Numbered from the stretch's first letter, positions 1-11,111 are shown. The stretch is DNA of 64,000 bases from Ilex aquifolium (GCA_951799425.1 OX637393.1:5785744-5849743), one strand, 5' to 3'. The notes: generated by a model not told the origin, from the sequence alone. A program made the numbers and translations.

Positions 1-689
1 TTCAGGTCAAATAACAAGATCTGTGCGTAACCCAACCGATAGACACCCCTAACCCCATGATTGTTTAAGAACTACTCTATTAGCTAGTATAAATAGACAA
101 AACTCTTCCCTTGTAATAGAAATATGCGCAATTGCCTACTAAAAAAAGTAGTAACCATTTTCTTCCCCCATCAAGCAATACAAAACCTCCTGAAGCAAGA
201 GATTTCATTGAAGTGGATTATCCAAGCTTTTAGCTGGTGAATCATTGTACCCTTTGTGTTCTTCATTTTATTGATATTGCTTTACTCACGTACACTCCAC
301 ACACCATATAATTTGCACATTAACACCGTCGGATAGTTATCCAACCTCCTTTTCTCATATTTCTCGATACTCCACACCATCAAATTTTAATGTAATCTAT
401 TTATTAGTTGTATTAATAGATCGTGTCATTTTTTGAATTCGTGTCATTTTGGTTTGTGATGGATTAGTGTTAGTAAATAAGAATCGACACCCCCTGCTGA
501 TATACCCCTTATTCTATTTGCAATCAAAACACCTCCACTGCACCTAAACATCACCCCCAAGCCTCCATAAGCACCACCTACCCACAATTGCTCATTCGCT
601 GCACCAATGAATCACACAAGCTATCGGTCAATTGGCTGGCCAAGCAAAAGCTCCACCTAACCACGTTGCACCTATAAAAAATTAATTGT

Positions 690-1210
690 AGGATAAATTA
701 CGCTTTGATTCCTTTAACTATGGACTCAATTTTTCCATGCTCCTTGAACTATTAAATTTTTTATATTATTCCCTCAACTACTTGAATTATTTCACATAGC
801 TTTAAATACAAACAATCGTTATCTTTTTGGGATGAAAATTTCCAATTTTTTGGGGGCAAAGTGAAAAAAATTCACAATTTAGGGGTAAAATAAAATTATT
901 TTTTGTCAAATTTATTATGAATGTTTATAATTAGGGCAACATCTTAGAGTGTCATGCCAAGGCGATAGGTGTGTCGCAGTCACGCATTTGAGCAAGAGCT
1001 GTCTTCGCTATGTAAATAGAGAGCTGGAATAACTGTCAGACCCTCAACAAAAGAATGGATTAAGGTAATAGAAGGAGACCCTAGGATTCGGAATTGAAAA
1101 AAGTGGTTGAAATTAATCACATACTTTAAGGGGTAATGTAATAAATATGATAATTGGGAATAGTGTGAAAAAAAAAAATCATAATTGAAGGGATCAAAGT
1201 CCCAAACTTA
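690..1210. repeat. MITE-like element with inverted ends
   Basis: The left end reads GATAAATTACGCTTTGATTC. The right end, reversed, reads ACTTTGATCCCTTCAATTAT, so the ends form an imperfect inverted repeat. No clear target-site duplication was found, so the superfamily is left open. Confidence 0.4.
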
Positions 1211-1726
1211 TATGTGAAGTGGACGGACAAACTATGAAGAAGAATAGGAAAGTTTTATTTAATGTGGGGATATCCTTGGTATTTAGCTATAGCTCTATAT
1301 TGATATTGATATATTTCCTTTTGAAAATCATCACTTTGACTATAATAGGATTAAATTATATTTTTACCCCTCAATTATGTTATTTTTTTCACTTTATCCT
1401 GACAAGTTAATAATTTTTGTCCATGACCATTTGTATTTAGAACAATCCAAAATAATTCAAGTACTTGAAAGGACAATATAAAAAATGCAATAGCTCAAGG
1501 GTTAAAAGTGTAATTTTCCCACTATAACATGTCAAATGTCATGTACCTTAATTAATTAATTTGGGTTGTTATTTTTTTTTTTTGTATCTGTTAGTTAAAG
1601 ATGGAGAGTCGGGCCTACTTTGTCTAAACTTTTTTCTTCGTTTCTCTCTCCTCTTATTCTTCATAACAGTAAAAGAATCTCTTGCCCTAAATTTCCACCT
1701 AGATGGTTAGGTTATCAAAACTAAGA

Positions 1727-2086
1727 TAAATTATATTTAGACCCTTTCAATTACTATCCAAATCTTATTTTGCTTTCGAGTTTCTTATTGGTCTCTTAAC
1801 TATTTGAATTAGTTTTGAATTGTTTTCAAATCAAATGTCTACGTGTTTAATTTGAATGAAAAAAAATTATCCAATTGTTTAGTAAAACATAATTTTATAA
1901 TGTTTACAATTTCAGTAATATAAACCAATAATCATATTTAGAGGTAGAATACGAGAAACGTGATCGTTGAGCGGGTAATGTTAAACAAGTTAGTATAGTT
2001 AAAAATGCAATATGACAAATGTGATAATTGAGTGAAAAGTGTGAGATACTAGAAATACTTGAGGGGACTGAAAGTATAATTTCCCA
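1727..2086. repeat. MITE-like element, same theme
   Basis: The left end AAATTATATTTAGACCC pairs with a reversed right end AAATTATACTTTCAGTCCC. Similar degenerate elements occur at about 10540-10900 and 12550-12860 (the latter in an intron of the second dioxygenase gene). This suggests a dispersed low-copy family. Confidence 0.4.
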
Positions 2087-2224
2087 CTTTAAAGCATTGT
2101 GGATAAAACAATGTTGACTTAATATCCATCTGCCCGAAAAAAATATTGGAGGTGATGGTTCCAAGTGGACAAATGAATCCCACAAAATTAAATAATTATT
2201 CATCCATGTCATGTAATAATTATT

Positions 2225-2507
2225 AATAATATTACATTGATCAAAATTAGGGATCAAAAAGAGTGACCAAATGACAAGACGGCTGATGTGGAAGGTTAAT
2301 TAGGCTCCACATCAGCCGCCATATCATTTGGTCTCTCGTTTTGATCCCTAATTTTGGTCCAATAATACTACACTGATCAAAATTAAGTACCAAAAAGAGT
2401 GACCAAATGACATGACGGTTGACGTGAAAGGTTGATTAGGCTCCACGTCAGCCGCCATGTCATTTAATCACTCTTTTTTGTTCCTAATTTTGATCAGTGT
2501 AGTATTA
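2225..2507. mobile_element. Two adjacent hairpin MITEs
   Basis: Two back-to-back foldbacks of about 120-145 bp each, cores 2239-2359 and 2375-2495. Each starts GATCAAAATTA and ends with its complement TAATTTTGATC or a variant. The arms include AGAGTGACCAAATGACA and CTCCACRTCAGCCGCCAT-type words facing their complements. The second copy extends to matching outer ends AATACTACACT / AGTGTAGTATT. They lie roughly 180-460 bp upstream of the first dioxygenase start codon and would fold into strong hairpins if transcribed. Confidence 0.75.
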
Positions 2508-2690
2508 GTCAATAATTATTCATGTGAAATCTATTATTAGATATTTACACCAAATATTCTTTTTGTGTGCGGATATCATTTTTTGGCATAACATGAAAAT
2601 AATAAGCAGCCTACTTACCCCAAGGTGCCCTTCCATTGATGTGGTTGTTCAACAACCGTGTGTGTGAGAGAGAGAGAGAGATTGGCTTCC

Positions 2691-5205
2691 ATGGAACCAA
2701 AGTCAATAAGGCTAGGGGGCTCTCTTGAGGTGCCTTCTGTTCAAGAGCTGGCTAGGGAACAGTTAAGCACCGTTCCGCCGCGATATGTACGTCCCGATCA
2801 AGATCATCCGATCATATCTGATAACTCCTCCTTACCTCAAGTCCCCATCATCGACTTGCAGCGCTTGCTTTCTGGAGATTCCAAAGATTTAGAGCTTGAA
2901 AAGCTACACCATGCATGCAAGGAATGGGGTTTCTTTCAGGTACTCATATATCTACCTACCACCTACTCCAAAACAGTTTTATATATGAATTACATCCTTG
3001 AGATATATTTAGAATAGCGAGACTTATCCGGTTGTATCCAATGCATATCCAACTACACATTAATCAGAAAAATAAAATCTGGGACACAAGACTTATGCCT
3101 ACAAAAGAGTTTGACTTTTGAGAGAGGTATGTGATAAATAATTTTACTCTTATTCTAAAGGGTTAGATTATTATACTCAAACTGTGATGTATCGCTTAGA
3201 TGAGCAGTTGACAATGGTCGAGGTGCGATTTCTGCAAATCAAAACAATTTAAACTCATTTCACAACGTTGTAGATCATTTCTTTTTCAATAGTGTTTGTT
3301 TGTGATTAAGGCAAAATTATTCTAGATCTGTATCTATTTATTTCACAAATTCGGTGCCTTTATTCTTCTAGCTCTTTTTCTACTTAATTTTTTGAATGAA
3401 AGGTCACATTGGATCAATAAAACTAAGAGAAAAGACATATATTATTATTATATTGCAGCTGATAAATCATGGAGTGAGCTCTTCATTGGTGGAAAAATTG
3501 AAGATTGAGATTCAGGAGTTCTTCAAACTGCCAGAAGAGGAGAAGAAGAACTTTGGGCAAGAACCAGGAGACTTAGAGGGATTTGGACAGGCCTTTGTTG
3601 TATCTGAGGAACAAAAGCTTGATTGGGCAGATATGTTCTACATGGTCACCCTTCCAACCTACTTAAGGAAACCCCACTTATTCCCCAAGCTCCCTGCTCC
3701 TTTCAGGTCAGAACTCTCTCTCTCTCTCTCTCTCTGATAATCGAGCCAAGTCTGTGAGTTGTTTAAAAAATGAGCTGAAGCCGAGTCAAGTCCAAAACAA
3801 GTTGAACTCGAGCCGAATTCGAGTAGCTTGACTATTTTATATGTAAACGAGTCGAGTTTTATGATTTTGAGTCGAACCTTTCTAAACTCGTTTTCTAGAC
3901 GAGTTTAAAAAATTATTCAAACATAAACCGAATTTGAGTTGAGTCCTATCTAAACTGAACCAGAACTGAACCCAAGTAGCTCAATTATCAGCCCCTCGCT
4001 CTCTCTCTTTGTGCAATGATTGTTCAGTCCATGGTTGGAAAATCAACCTCTGAAGGTGTCCTTTGTGAACCACTCACTTCCAGCAGGTAGGTAAGAGTTC
4101 GGTGCTGTCATTATGATACCAAATTTATCACTTTTTTTTATTCATTCAAGTGAGATCTTTTATATATAATGAGTCTCTCACTCATTGATAATAGATGATC
4201 AACCCAGAAGAGAATTGAAAAAAAAAATGTACAAGTGGAAATTTGAATCCATTCAAACTGCGTTACTCTAATTTTCAATATTTATTGGGCGTTCGATTAG
4301 CATTTCAGATTTTTCTTACGTTTTTCGTTGCTTTAATTCACATCAGAGTTGTTTGTGTTTATATATTGGTGTCTTTTCATATGAACAATGTTTTACTATC
4401 TCTAAGAAAACAATTATCTTTCAATGCAGAGATATCATGGAAGCCTACTCAATAGAAGTAAAAAACCTTGCCATGAATATCCTTAACCTTATAGCAAAAG
4501 CTTTACAAATGGAGGTTGGTGATATGAGGGTGCTATTTGAAGAAGGGTTGCAGGGAATGAGGATCAATTACTATCCTCCATGTCCTCAACCGGAGTTGGT
4601 CATCGGCCTGACCCCGCACTCGGATTCCGTCGGCCTCACCATCCTCCTCCAAGTCAGTGAAATCGAAGGCCTCCAGATAAAAAAGGATGGAATTTGGATT
4701 CCGGTTGTTCCACTCCCTAATGCATTTATAGTCAACATTGGAGACATCTTGGAGGTAATCTATAAAAGCAAATGGCCTAATCTTTTAGACATATGGTAAT
4801 TCACACAATGCCATATCAAAGAATAAAAAAACAAACATTTTCTTTATGTAATACCAATTAAACGGGTATATTTTGTCATGTTGTTTGTTGTTAACACTAA
4901 TCCGATCGATTTGCTATTCGTTTGTTGACATATTTTTGTAGATCGTGACAAATGGAATTTACCGCAGTATTGAGCATCGAGCAGTAGTGAATTCAAAGAA
5001 GGAGAGGCTTTCCATCGCCACTTTTCTTAGCCCGAAATTAGATGGAGATCTAGGACCAGCTCCAAGCCTTATCAATGGACAAACACCAGCATTATTCAAA
5101 AGGATTGGTGTTGCAGATTACTTCAGGGGATATTTTTCTCGAGAGCTTGCGGGAAAATCATATTTGGATATCATGAGGATTGAAAAAGATGAGCAAAAAC
5201 ATTAA
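2691..5205 (+). CDS. SRG1-like 2-oxoglutarate/Fe(II) dioxygenase, copy 1
   Basis: Predicted soluble 2-oxoglutarate- and Fe(II)-dependent dioxygenase of the plant DOXC class (SRG1 / codeine O-demethylase-like / norcoclaurine synthase-like). These enzymes oxidise specialised metabolites or hormones; the substrate cannot be read from sequence. Exons 2691-2939, 3459-3706, 4430-4754 and 4942-5205 join in frame to 361 aa, normal for the family. Exon 1 holds the N-terminal DIOX_N part ([16 protein letters not shown]) and exon 2 opens with LINHGV. Exon 3 has NYYPPCPQP and the first iron ligands H229 and D231 (LTPHSD). Exon 4 has the third ligand H286 (SIEHR) and the 2-oxoglutarate-binding R296-x-S298 (RLS). 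All key residues are present. The ATG at 2691 is chosen because the paralogue starts at the same place; an in-frame GTG upstream lies in a GA repeat. Exon 1 differs from copy 2 at 14 of 83 residues. Intron 2 carries a CT repeat and a diverged GAGCCGAG-type repeat. Confidence 0.92.
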
Positions 5206-5263
5206 GTACCATTCAACTATGGGAATCGGCGTTAGAGCTTGACACATATACCTTCAATAACTC

Positions 5264-5269
5264 AATAAA
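5264..5269 (+). promoter_or_regulatory. Likely polyadenylation signal, dioxygenase copy 1
   Basis: AATAAA about 60 bp after the stop codon, within the words CTCAATAAAGTCTTATCTCGAC. The same words follow copy 2, so this 3' end is conserved between the paralogues. Confidence 0.6.
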
Positions 5270-5962
5270 GTCTTATCTCGACTATTTAGTTCGTTTACAT
5301 TATTTATGTCCCTCCATTCAATATACAATCGGCTATAATGTTTATATAAAATATCGGAATAAATGTTGTACTATAGTACTATTGAACATCTTTTATCGGA
5401 ATATTGGAATAAATGTTGTAATTTTGGATTAAAATATACTCACGTTGTGAAATTTCGGATTAATATCGAGGATTAGTTATTCTTAAAATGGTAACATATT
5501 AGCAGTCTATCTTATGTCATGGTGCTAACGTGCATTGTTATTAATCTTGTGGGTTTGGTGACACTTAAAATCGTGAACTCAAAACACGACTATAACAGTC
5601 TTCTCTCTCATTCTATCCTACCATGCATAGGCCCCATAAACTAAAAAACTACTCGCTCTATGAGCTAGAAAAATCAAGTAAAAAGTTCATTTAAGTGTAC
5701 AGAGATTTATATATACCAAATGAAGAAATGAAAAGAATGAAAAACATCGTAAGTTTAGTTGTCTTGTTAGAATTTGATTATTTGTGTCCGATACTAATCC
5801 GATTCATTCATGATTCATGTTAGCGACTCATTTTATTTCAGGGTTTACGAGAACTATTCCATCATAACCCACTGATTTTTTGTTGGATTTTTATCGTGTT
5901 AAACTGTCATGTCGAAAATTACCACTTCTAATCCTTCTATTTTTAGTTGATATATTTTGCAA
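5270..5962. other. Intergenic spacer
   Basis: AT-rich DNA with no supported gene. A short local duplication of the words CGGAATAAATGTTGTA occurs near 5355 and 5400. The decayed dioxygenase exon begins just downstream. Confidence 0.4.
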
Positions 5963-6101
5963 ATTGTGGCAATGGAGTTTACGATAGTATTCAACGTTGT
6001 AGTTGTGCATTCAGAGAATGAGAGATTTCTATGGCCACTTTTCTCAACCCAAAATTAGATGCAGATTTGGGGCCACTAGGAAGCCTTATCACTAATTAAA
6101 C
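5963..6101 (+). pseudogene. Decayed last exon of a third 2-ODD copy
   Basis: The stretch aligns along its length with exon 4 of both intact dioxygenase genes. Recognisable words include ATTCAGAGAATGAGAG, GCCACTTTTCTCAACCC, AAATTAGATG and AAGCCTTATCA. The splice acceptor GTAG has become GCAA, the codon for the catalytic histidine (CAT) is CGT, and a 2-bp deletion after it breaks the frame. Alignment stops where a hAT element begins. No earlier exons of this copy were found nearby, so it is a relic of an older tandem array. Confidence 0.8.
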
Positions 6102-7098
6102 CAGTGTTATTAAAACCGGACCAGATCGGCCGGTTCGACTGGTTGGACCTTGAACTAATACCTAAAATGGTCCGGTTCCCTAGTTAGACCCTATAAGGAT
6201 GTAAACCGCCTGGGAACCGCTGAACCGGCCGATTTTGGATCAAACCCGTGAACCGAACGGTTTGGCAAACCCGGCCGGTTTGAATTTCGAGTGCTATATT
6301 GAAAAAAAATACCTTTTTTGGGGACATTTGCCGTAAATCAATTGCAGATCCCCATCCCCTTTTCGCACTTCACAGCTCAACGACCAGCCACCACTCAGGC
6401 GACCAACCACCACTCAGGCAATCAGCCACCCGCCACCACTCAGGCAACCACATAGACAAGGCTGACCACTCAGGCGAGGAAGAGAAGGCTAGGGAGGGAA
6501 TGAGAGAGAGAGAGAGAGAATGCTGCTCATATTTGAAATAGCAGTGTTTTTTTGCAATTGCTGGCATAGAAAGCTCAGCATCTAAAATGGGTGGTCCTTC
6601 AATGGCCAGATTTCCTTCAGGTAATGGGGCTTCCGCTTCAAAATTTGGAGTCTTTTCCATACTCTTTGCCTTCCTTTTCCCAACAACTTTGCCTGTAGCG
6701 ACTGCTGGTGCAACTGACTCACCTCTAGTAGTACTGCGTGTTGACCGTCTTGGAAGTTCTTCAAGAAGAGGAGCACCCTCAAACATATCCATTTCTTCCT
6801 CTGTATGATCAAGCAGCAACTTCACAGGGCTCTCTTTGTGAATTAATATCTGTGTAGAAATCACTCTCATTTCCAGATACTTGTGAAATTTTTTGAATTG
6901 TGAGTTGAGATTGTGGGATTGGGAATTGATAATACTTTATTTCATTCAAAATATTCAGTATTATTATGTTTTATAATTATTATATTTATATTTTTTATTA
7001 TATAACCGGTCTAACCAGTTGATCCAACAGTTGAACCAGTGAACCATTAACTCGATCCCTTCATTGGTTCGATGACCGGTCCGGTTCTTATAACATTG
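6102..7098. mobile_element. Non-autonomous hAT element, 997 bp
   Basis: The left terminus CAGTGTTATTAAAACCGG and the reversed right terminus CAATGTTATAAGAACCGG form imperfect inverted repeats of hAT type. They are flanked by a perfect 8-bp target duplication AATTAAAC at 6094-6101 and 7099-7106. The subterminal regions are rich in CCGGTT/AACCGG words. No transposase frame is visible. The interior carries a gene-like segment. Confidence 0.88.
6540..6870 (-). pseudogene. Gene-like segment carried inside the hAT element
   Basis: On the minus strand a frame of about 110 residues has ordinary protein composition, unlike the rest of the element. It has an acidic patch (HTEEEMDMFEG), a basic serine/threonine-rich patch (PRRSTRSTTR) and a KRKAKS cluster that could act as a nuclear signal. 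An acceptor-like CTACACAG and a strong donor-like AGAG/GTGAGT lie inside it, as expected for captured genomic exons. Downstream on the same strand the frame runs into a CT repeat. I do not recognise the source gene. It may be captured host sequence rather than an active gene. Confidence 0.45.
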
Positions 7099-7170
7099 AA
7101 TTAAACCAATTGATACTCTTACAACTCGACAAAGCTTTTGACCGGTATGGATGACTTGTCTTTAACTAGA

Positions 7171-7226
7171 CCGAAAAAAGGGATTAATCGAAATGCGCAT
7201 AAGCTGACTCAGACACTCTTGACTGT
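7171..7226 (+). repeat. Au-SINE-like 3' fragment
   Basis: The words GGGATTAATCGAAATGCGCATAAGCTG and CAGACAC resemble the conserved 3' part of plant Au SINEs as I know them (fragments only; the match is from memory). No tRNA-like head is seen next to it. Confidence 0.35.
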
Positions 7227-8122
7227 TGAACTAAAAAAAACGAAAAAAACCCAAAGCTTTGTATCTACTCTTTAGGGTTGATTACATGAATCATTCATGC
7301 TCCGCTCAATTGTATAAATTATCATTTATGTTGGTCACACGTACCAAAATCCAAAAAAAAAAAAAAAAAATCTCTTTCTTCTTATAATGCCATTTAAATG
7401 GATTTTTCGAGTCTAATGCTAGTTGGATTCTATAACATAAAACATGACAGGTTTTCATAAGTCCATCCGACAGTTTCAAATAGACTCATTCAACGACCAC
7501 CAATATTTCTTTCAAATCCATTCACATTGAATTCTCTCTCCCCCCCTCCCCCGCAAATCCATCACTTCTTACTTACGTTATACCTTGTCTTCAGACTCGG
7601 ATTACACCTAGTCATTTATATATTACTTGTGTTAATAAACTATGCAATTTATTTACTACTTGTGTTAATAGCCCAACCTACTACAAGCACCACATGACCA
7701 CCTTGGGCCTCCATTAAACCAATGAATCACCTCAAGCCATTGTAAGCACAAGCCCAATCTACCACACGCACGACCTGACCTGACCACCTTGTGCTTTCTA
7801 TGTGAGATAAACCGAAGAAGAATACTAAGAAAGAAAGGGTATTAGATGTATTTTGAATCAGAAAAGGATTCATATAAATTTTGTTTGGTTTTATGGGTTT
7901 TATTGAGGGTATCTCATGCCTTTAGGTACGACGCAATGTGAATGATTTAGAAAAAGATGTTAATGACTGTTGGATGAGTCTATTTGAAACTGTCGGATAA
8001 ACTTATTGAAACATGTCATATTTTATATTATAGATGGGTTTCATCTAATACCCACATATAAGGATTTATCTAATACCCACATTTATAAGCTTTATTTATG
8101 GGTTTTTTTTAATATAAAATTT
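7227..8122. other. Intergenic, no gene seen
   Basis: AT-rich spacer. Near 7445-7505 and 7955-8015 words such as GTCCATCCGACAGTTTCAAATAGACTCAT and their complements (GATGAGTCTATTTGAAACTGTCGGA) face each other. This suggests a decayed inverted-repeat element of about 600 bp. Confidence 0.4.
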
Positions 8123-8322
8123 GGGTGTGAATTGCACTTTGTATTTTAAAAGATTTTAAGATTCTTATTTTGCACCCTCAAAGATTAAATTTCTTAATAG
8201 ATTGGTTTTTGACAGAAAAAATAACAGAAGTTAACAGAAAGACTACATTATAAAACTTTTAATACATGAGGATACAAAGTAAAAAAATTGAAATCTTTCA
8301 GGGTACAAAGTGTGAAAACCCC
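8123..8322. mobile_element. Foldback MITE, about 200 bp
   Basis: The left end GGGTGTGAATTGCACTTTGT and the reversed right end GGGGGTTTTCACACTTTGTA form an imperfect inverted repeat. The arms continue with AAGATTTTAAGATT facing AAATCTTTCA. Related single arms occur near 28090, 53650 and 54900. Confidence 0.55.
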
Positions 8323-8651
8323 CTAAAATTTAAGGGTCATTTATAACTTTTGTGAATTATTTAAAACTTTTGAGGATTATTTACAACTTTTTAGGGTCAC
8401 CTACGATTGATCCTAAAAATCATTTACAACTTTTGAGGGTCACTTGCAATTGATCATAAATTTTTAGGATCATTCACAAGTAACCCTCAAAAATTGTAAA
8501 TAACCCCACAAAAATTGTAATTTGGACTATAAAAATTGTAATAAGACCTCAAAAGTTGTAAATTATTTTTGTTGTAAACAAACTCAAAAACTTGTATTAA
8601 TTTCTACCTACAAAACTTATAAATTTTGGAGAGTGAACTACAAATATTGCT

Positions 8652-9088
8652 ATCAAACTATGACTCTTGTATCAATTTAGTCCCTGAATTTTTTTTTGTG
8701 TGTCAATTGAGCCCCTGAACTCTCAAATTGTATCAATTAATCCCTTCTGTCTACCCCCGTTAGATTTTCTAACCAAAGTGGCTAAGTGTGTTAATCACGT
8801 GATATAAATGAGTTGTAGTAAACTACACACATGGTCCTCAAACTATGATTCTTATGTCAATTAAACCCCTAAACTTCTTTTTTTTTTTTTTTGTCAATTG
8901 AGCCCTCGAAGTCTCTAATTGTATCAATTAAGTCATTCTATCTTTTTGTGTCATATTGTCACGTGAGTGACACACTCTAACGGACACAGACAAAAAAGTA
9001 CAATTGACACAATTAGAGAGTTCAGGAGCTCAATTGACATAAAAAAAAATTCAAGGATTTAATTGATACAAGGTTATAATTTGAGGAT
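8652..9088. mobile_element. MITE with long inverted arms
   Basis: The left arm (ATCAAACTATGACTCTTGTA, then GTCAATTGAGCCCCTGAACT) is matched by the reversed right arm (CTCAAATTATAACCTTGTAT, then GTCAATTGAGCTCCTGAACT). A second diverged left-arm copy at about 8835-8945 suggests nesting. No coding capacity. Confidence 0.6.
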
Positions 9089-9178
9089 TATATGTGTAAT
9101 TTACTCAATTTTGCAAATAAAGTACCAAATTTTTTTTGACAATAAAGTAGTATTTTTCGATTAATATATATATATATA

Positions 9179-10120
9179 CTAGTTATTGCCTGTGTCTGAA
9201 GGCACAGAGTAATAAAAAATGGTAAACAATAAACATATTTGTATTTATATCCAAAATCAAATCACAAACATAGAGAATAGATAAATGAATTTAAGCATCG
9301 GTTGTAGTGGGGGTGAGAGGTGGTGGTGGTAAGAGACGGTGATGGTTGTGGTGGGTGGCAATGACCGTGGTGGCTGTGGTGGTGGTGGCGGCGGCGGAGG
9401 TGGAGACGGCGACGGTGGGGGCGACGACGGTGGTGGTGGTGTTGGCGACTGTGGTGGCGGCGACGGTGGTGGTGGTAGTGGTGGTGGTTGTGGTTGTGGC
9501 GGCGATGGTGGTGGTGGTGGTGGTGGCGACGGTGGTAGTGGTAGTGGTGGTGGCGGCGGCAGGGGTGGTGGGGACGGTGGCTGTGGTGGCGATGGTGGTG
9601 CTGGTGGTGGCGGCGACGATTGTGGTGCTGGTGGTGGAGCTGATGGTGCTGGTGCTGGTGCTGGTGGCGGCTACAGGGGCAGTGGTGGTGGCGACGACGG
9701 CGGCGTTGGTGGTGGTGGTAGTGGTGGCGGTGGTGGTGGTGGCAATGGTGGTGGTGATGGCGATGACGATGGCGGTGGTGGTGGCAGCGGCAGTGGTGGT
9801 GGTGGCGACAATGGTGGTGGCGACGACGATGGTGGTGGGGGTGGCGACGACGACGACGGTAGTGGTGGTGACGGCGACGGCGACGGCGGTGGTGATGGTG
9901 GTAGTGGTGATGGTGGTGGTGGTGGCAGTAGTGGTAGAGGTAGTGGTGGGACGGTTTCAAACACTATTGAGAAATAATTTTTAGAAGTATTTTTAAAAAG
10001 TCATTCCAAACACACTCTTAAGGGCCTATTTTTCCTATTAAATTTAGGGTGTTAATATTAACCGTTACTTTAAAATAAAATTTAAAGCGATTTGAATCAC
10101 AAAAAACAAAAGTCATTTTG
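9179..10120 (-). mobile_element. Non-autonomous Helitron, copy 1 (5' end missing)
   Basis: Read on the minus strand, the 3' terminus ends in CTAG followed by a host T. About 11 nt before the end is a short hairpin of the form TGTGCCTTCAGACACAGG, as Helitrons have. On the plus strand the element therefore begins CTAGTTATTGCC after an A. The far end stops inside the conserved word AGTCATTTTG, so the roughly 45-bp 5' terminus present in the other copies (TCTATATAATAAA) is absent. The interior is an imperfect GGT/GGC array. Confidence 0.75.
9306..9951. repeat. Imperfect GGT/GGC trinucleotide array, 0.65 kb
   Basis: Plus-strand GGT, GGC, GAC and AGT triplets keep 3-bp phase for about 645 bp. All frames on both strands stay open and predict poly-Gly, poly-Val, poly-His or poly-Pro. 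These frames are by-products of the repeat and not genes. Confidence 0.9.
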
Positions 10121-11059
10121 AAACGTGCCTAAATTTAGTTGAGCCTTCATTTTAAGTTGTATCATTGAAGATGGAGATTCCTGCCCACTTTATCCCAACT
10201 TTCTTGTTTATTTGTCTCCCCTGTTTTTCATCATCTCCACCATTCACTTCGCTTTGTACATTTCCAATCAGATCATATGAAATGACTGTAATTTTAGATT
10301 CCCACTGCGATGTTATAAAAATATTTTTCGATGCCGCACTTTCACTTTTCAATCAATAAAAACATGGCATTTGAACAATTTTATAATTTTTTTATTTTTC
10401 AATCAATAGTTATAAAGTGTTCAATTCAAAATTAAAAACTGAGACTGATGAAGATACAGTAACCTGACTCATAATTTTTAATTAATTTCAATGAGCTGAA
10501 ATAGATTATATCGATATCAAAATTTTAGTGTAAATACTCTTTGACCCTATCAACTATTATTCAGATCTCGTCTTACTCTCTTAATTAACTGTTGAGTTTT
10601 TTATATTGTCCTATCAACTACTTAAATTTATTCAATATTGTGATAAAACTAAATGCCTAACTTGTTTGAATGGAAAATGCTCAAAAGTACTGTAAATCAT
10701 TCATTTCTTGCATTTACAAGTTGCGTATAAAACTAATTAAAAGCATATTTTGAGGTGGAATTTGAGAAATGTAGTAGTTGAGCGAACAATGTTCAACCAA
10801 TTGTTGTACTTGTTGGAAGTGCAACATAAGAACTATGATAATTGAGTAGACAAAGTTAGGTAAAAGATGTAATAGAGGGGGATGAAATTACAGATTTTTC
10901 ATTTAACAATAAAAAAAACAATGTGTGTCAACTATCCCAATTGATCGGACCGTAGATGTCATGATTTACTTCACGGACAAGGTTCCTGGTTTAAGTCAAC
11001 AATAAGCAGGCAATTTGCCAGAAAGGGCCATTCAGCTGCTGTAGCTGGAAACAATTGAT
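10121..11059. other. Intergenic upstream of dioxygenase copy 2
   Basis: No gene is supported. About 10540-10900 is a degenerate MITE-like stretch with CTTTGACCCTATCAACTA near its left end and GAGGGGGATGAAATTACA near its right. The last 100 bp share words with the region upstream of dioxygenase copy 1 (AATAAGCAG, TGCC, CCATT). Confidence 0.4.
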
Positions 11060-11067
11060 TATATAAA
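11060..11067 (+). promoter_or_regulatory. TATA box of dioxygenase copy 2
   Basis: TATATAAA 45 bp upstream of the ATG at 11112. This predicts transcription starting roughly 20 bp before the start codon and a very short 5' leader. The homologous stretch upstream of copy 1 has no such word. Confidence 0.6.
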
Positions 11068-11111
11068 CACATACACACAGAAAGAGAATCCCGTTGGAAT
11101 ATTTGGCTGCC

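Larger units (their letters stand above)
1..2224. other. Intergenic, AT-rich, MITE-like debris
   Basis: No gene is supported here. Open frames are short and in low-complexity sequence. Several stretches share the theme of a start like AAATTAYACTTT followed by C/T-rich words such as CCCTCAACTA and a complementary end. They look like decayed foldback elements (see 690-1210 and 1727-2086). Confidence 0.5.

Noticed and set aside
2658..2690. Upstream in-frame start for dioxygenase copy 1
   Set aside because: It begins with GTG and encodes a GA-repeat-derived peptide. The paralogue and family start at MEP, matching the ATG at 2691.
9262..9984. Long open frames of 97-232 codons (poly-His, poly-Gly, poly-Val, poly-Pro) in all frames
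   Set aside because: A phased GGT/GGC triplet array leaves every frame open on both strands. No start context, splice logic or protein-like composition. The same holds at 16271-16807, 25297-25870, 45531-46105, 46383-46885 and 63625-63960.
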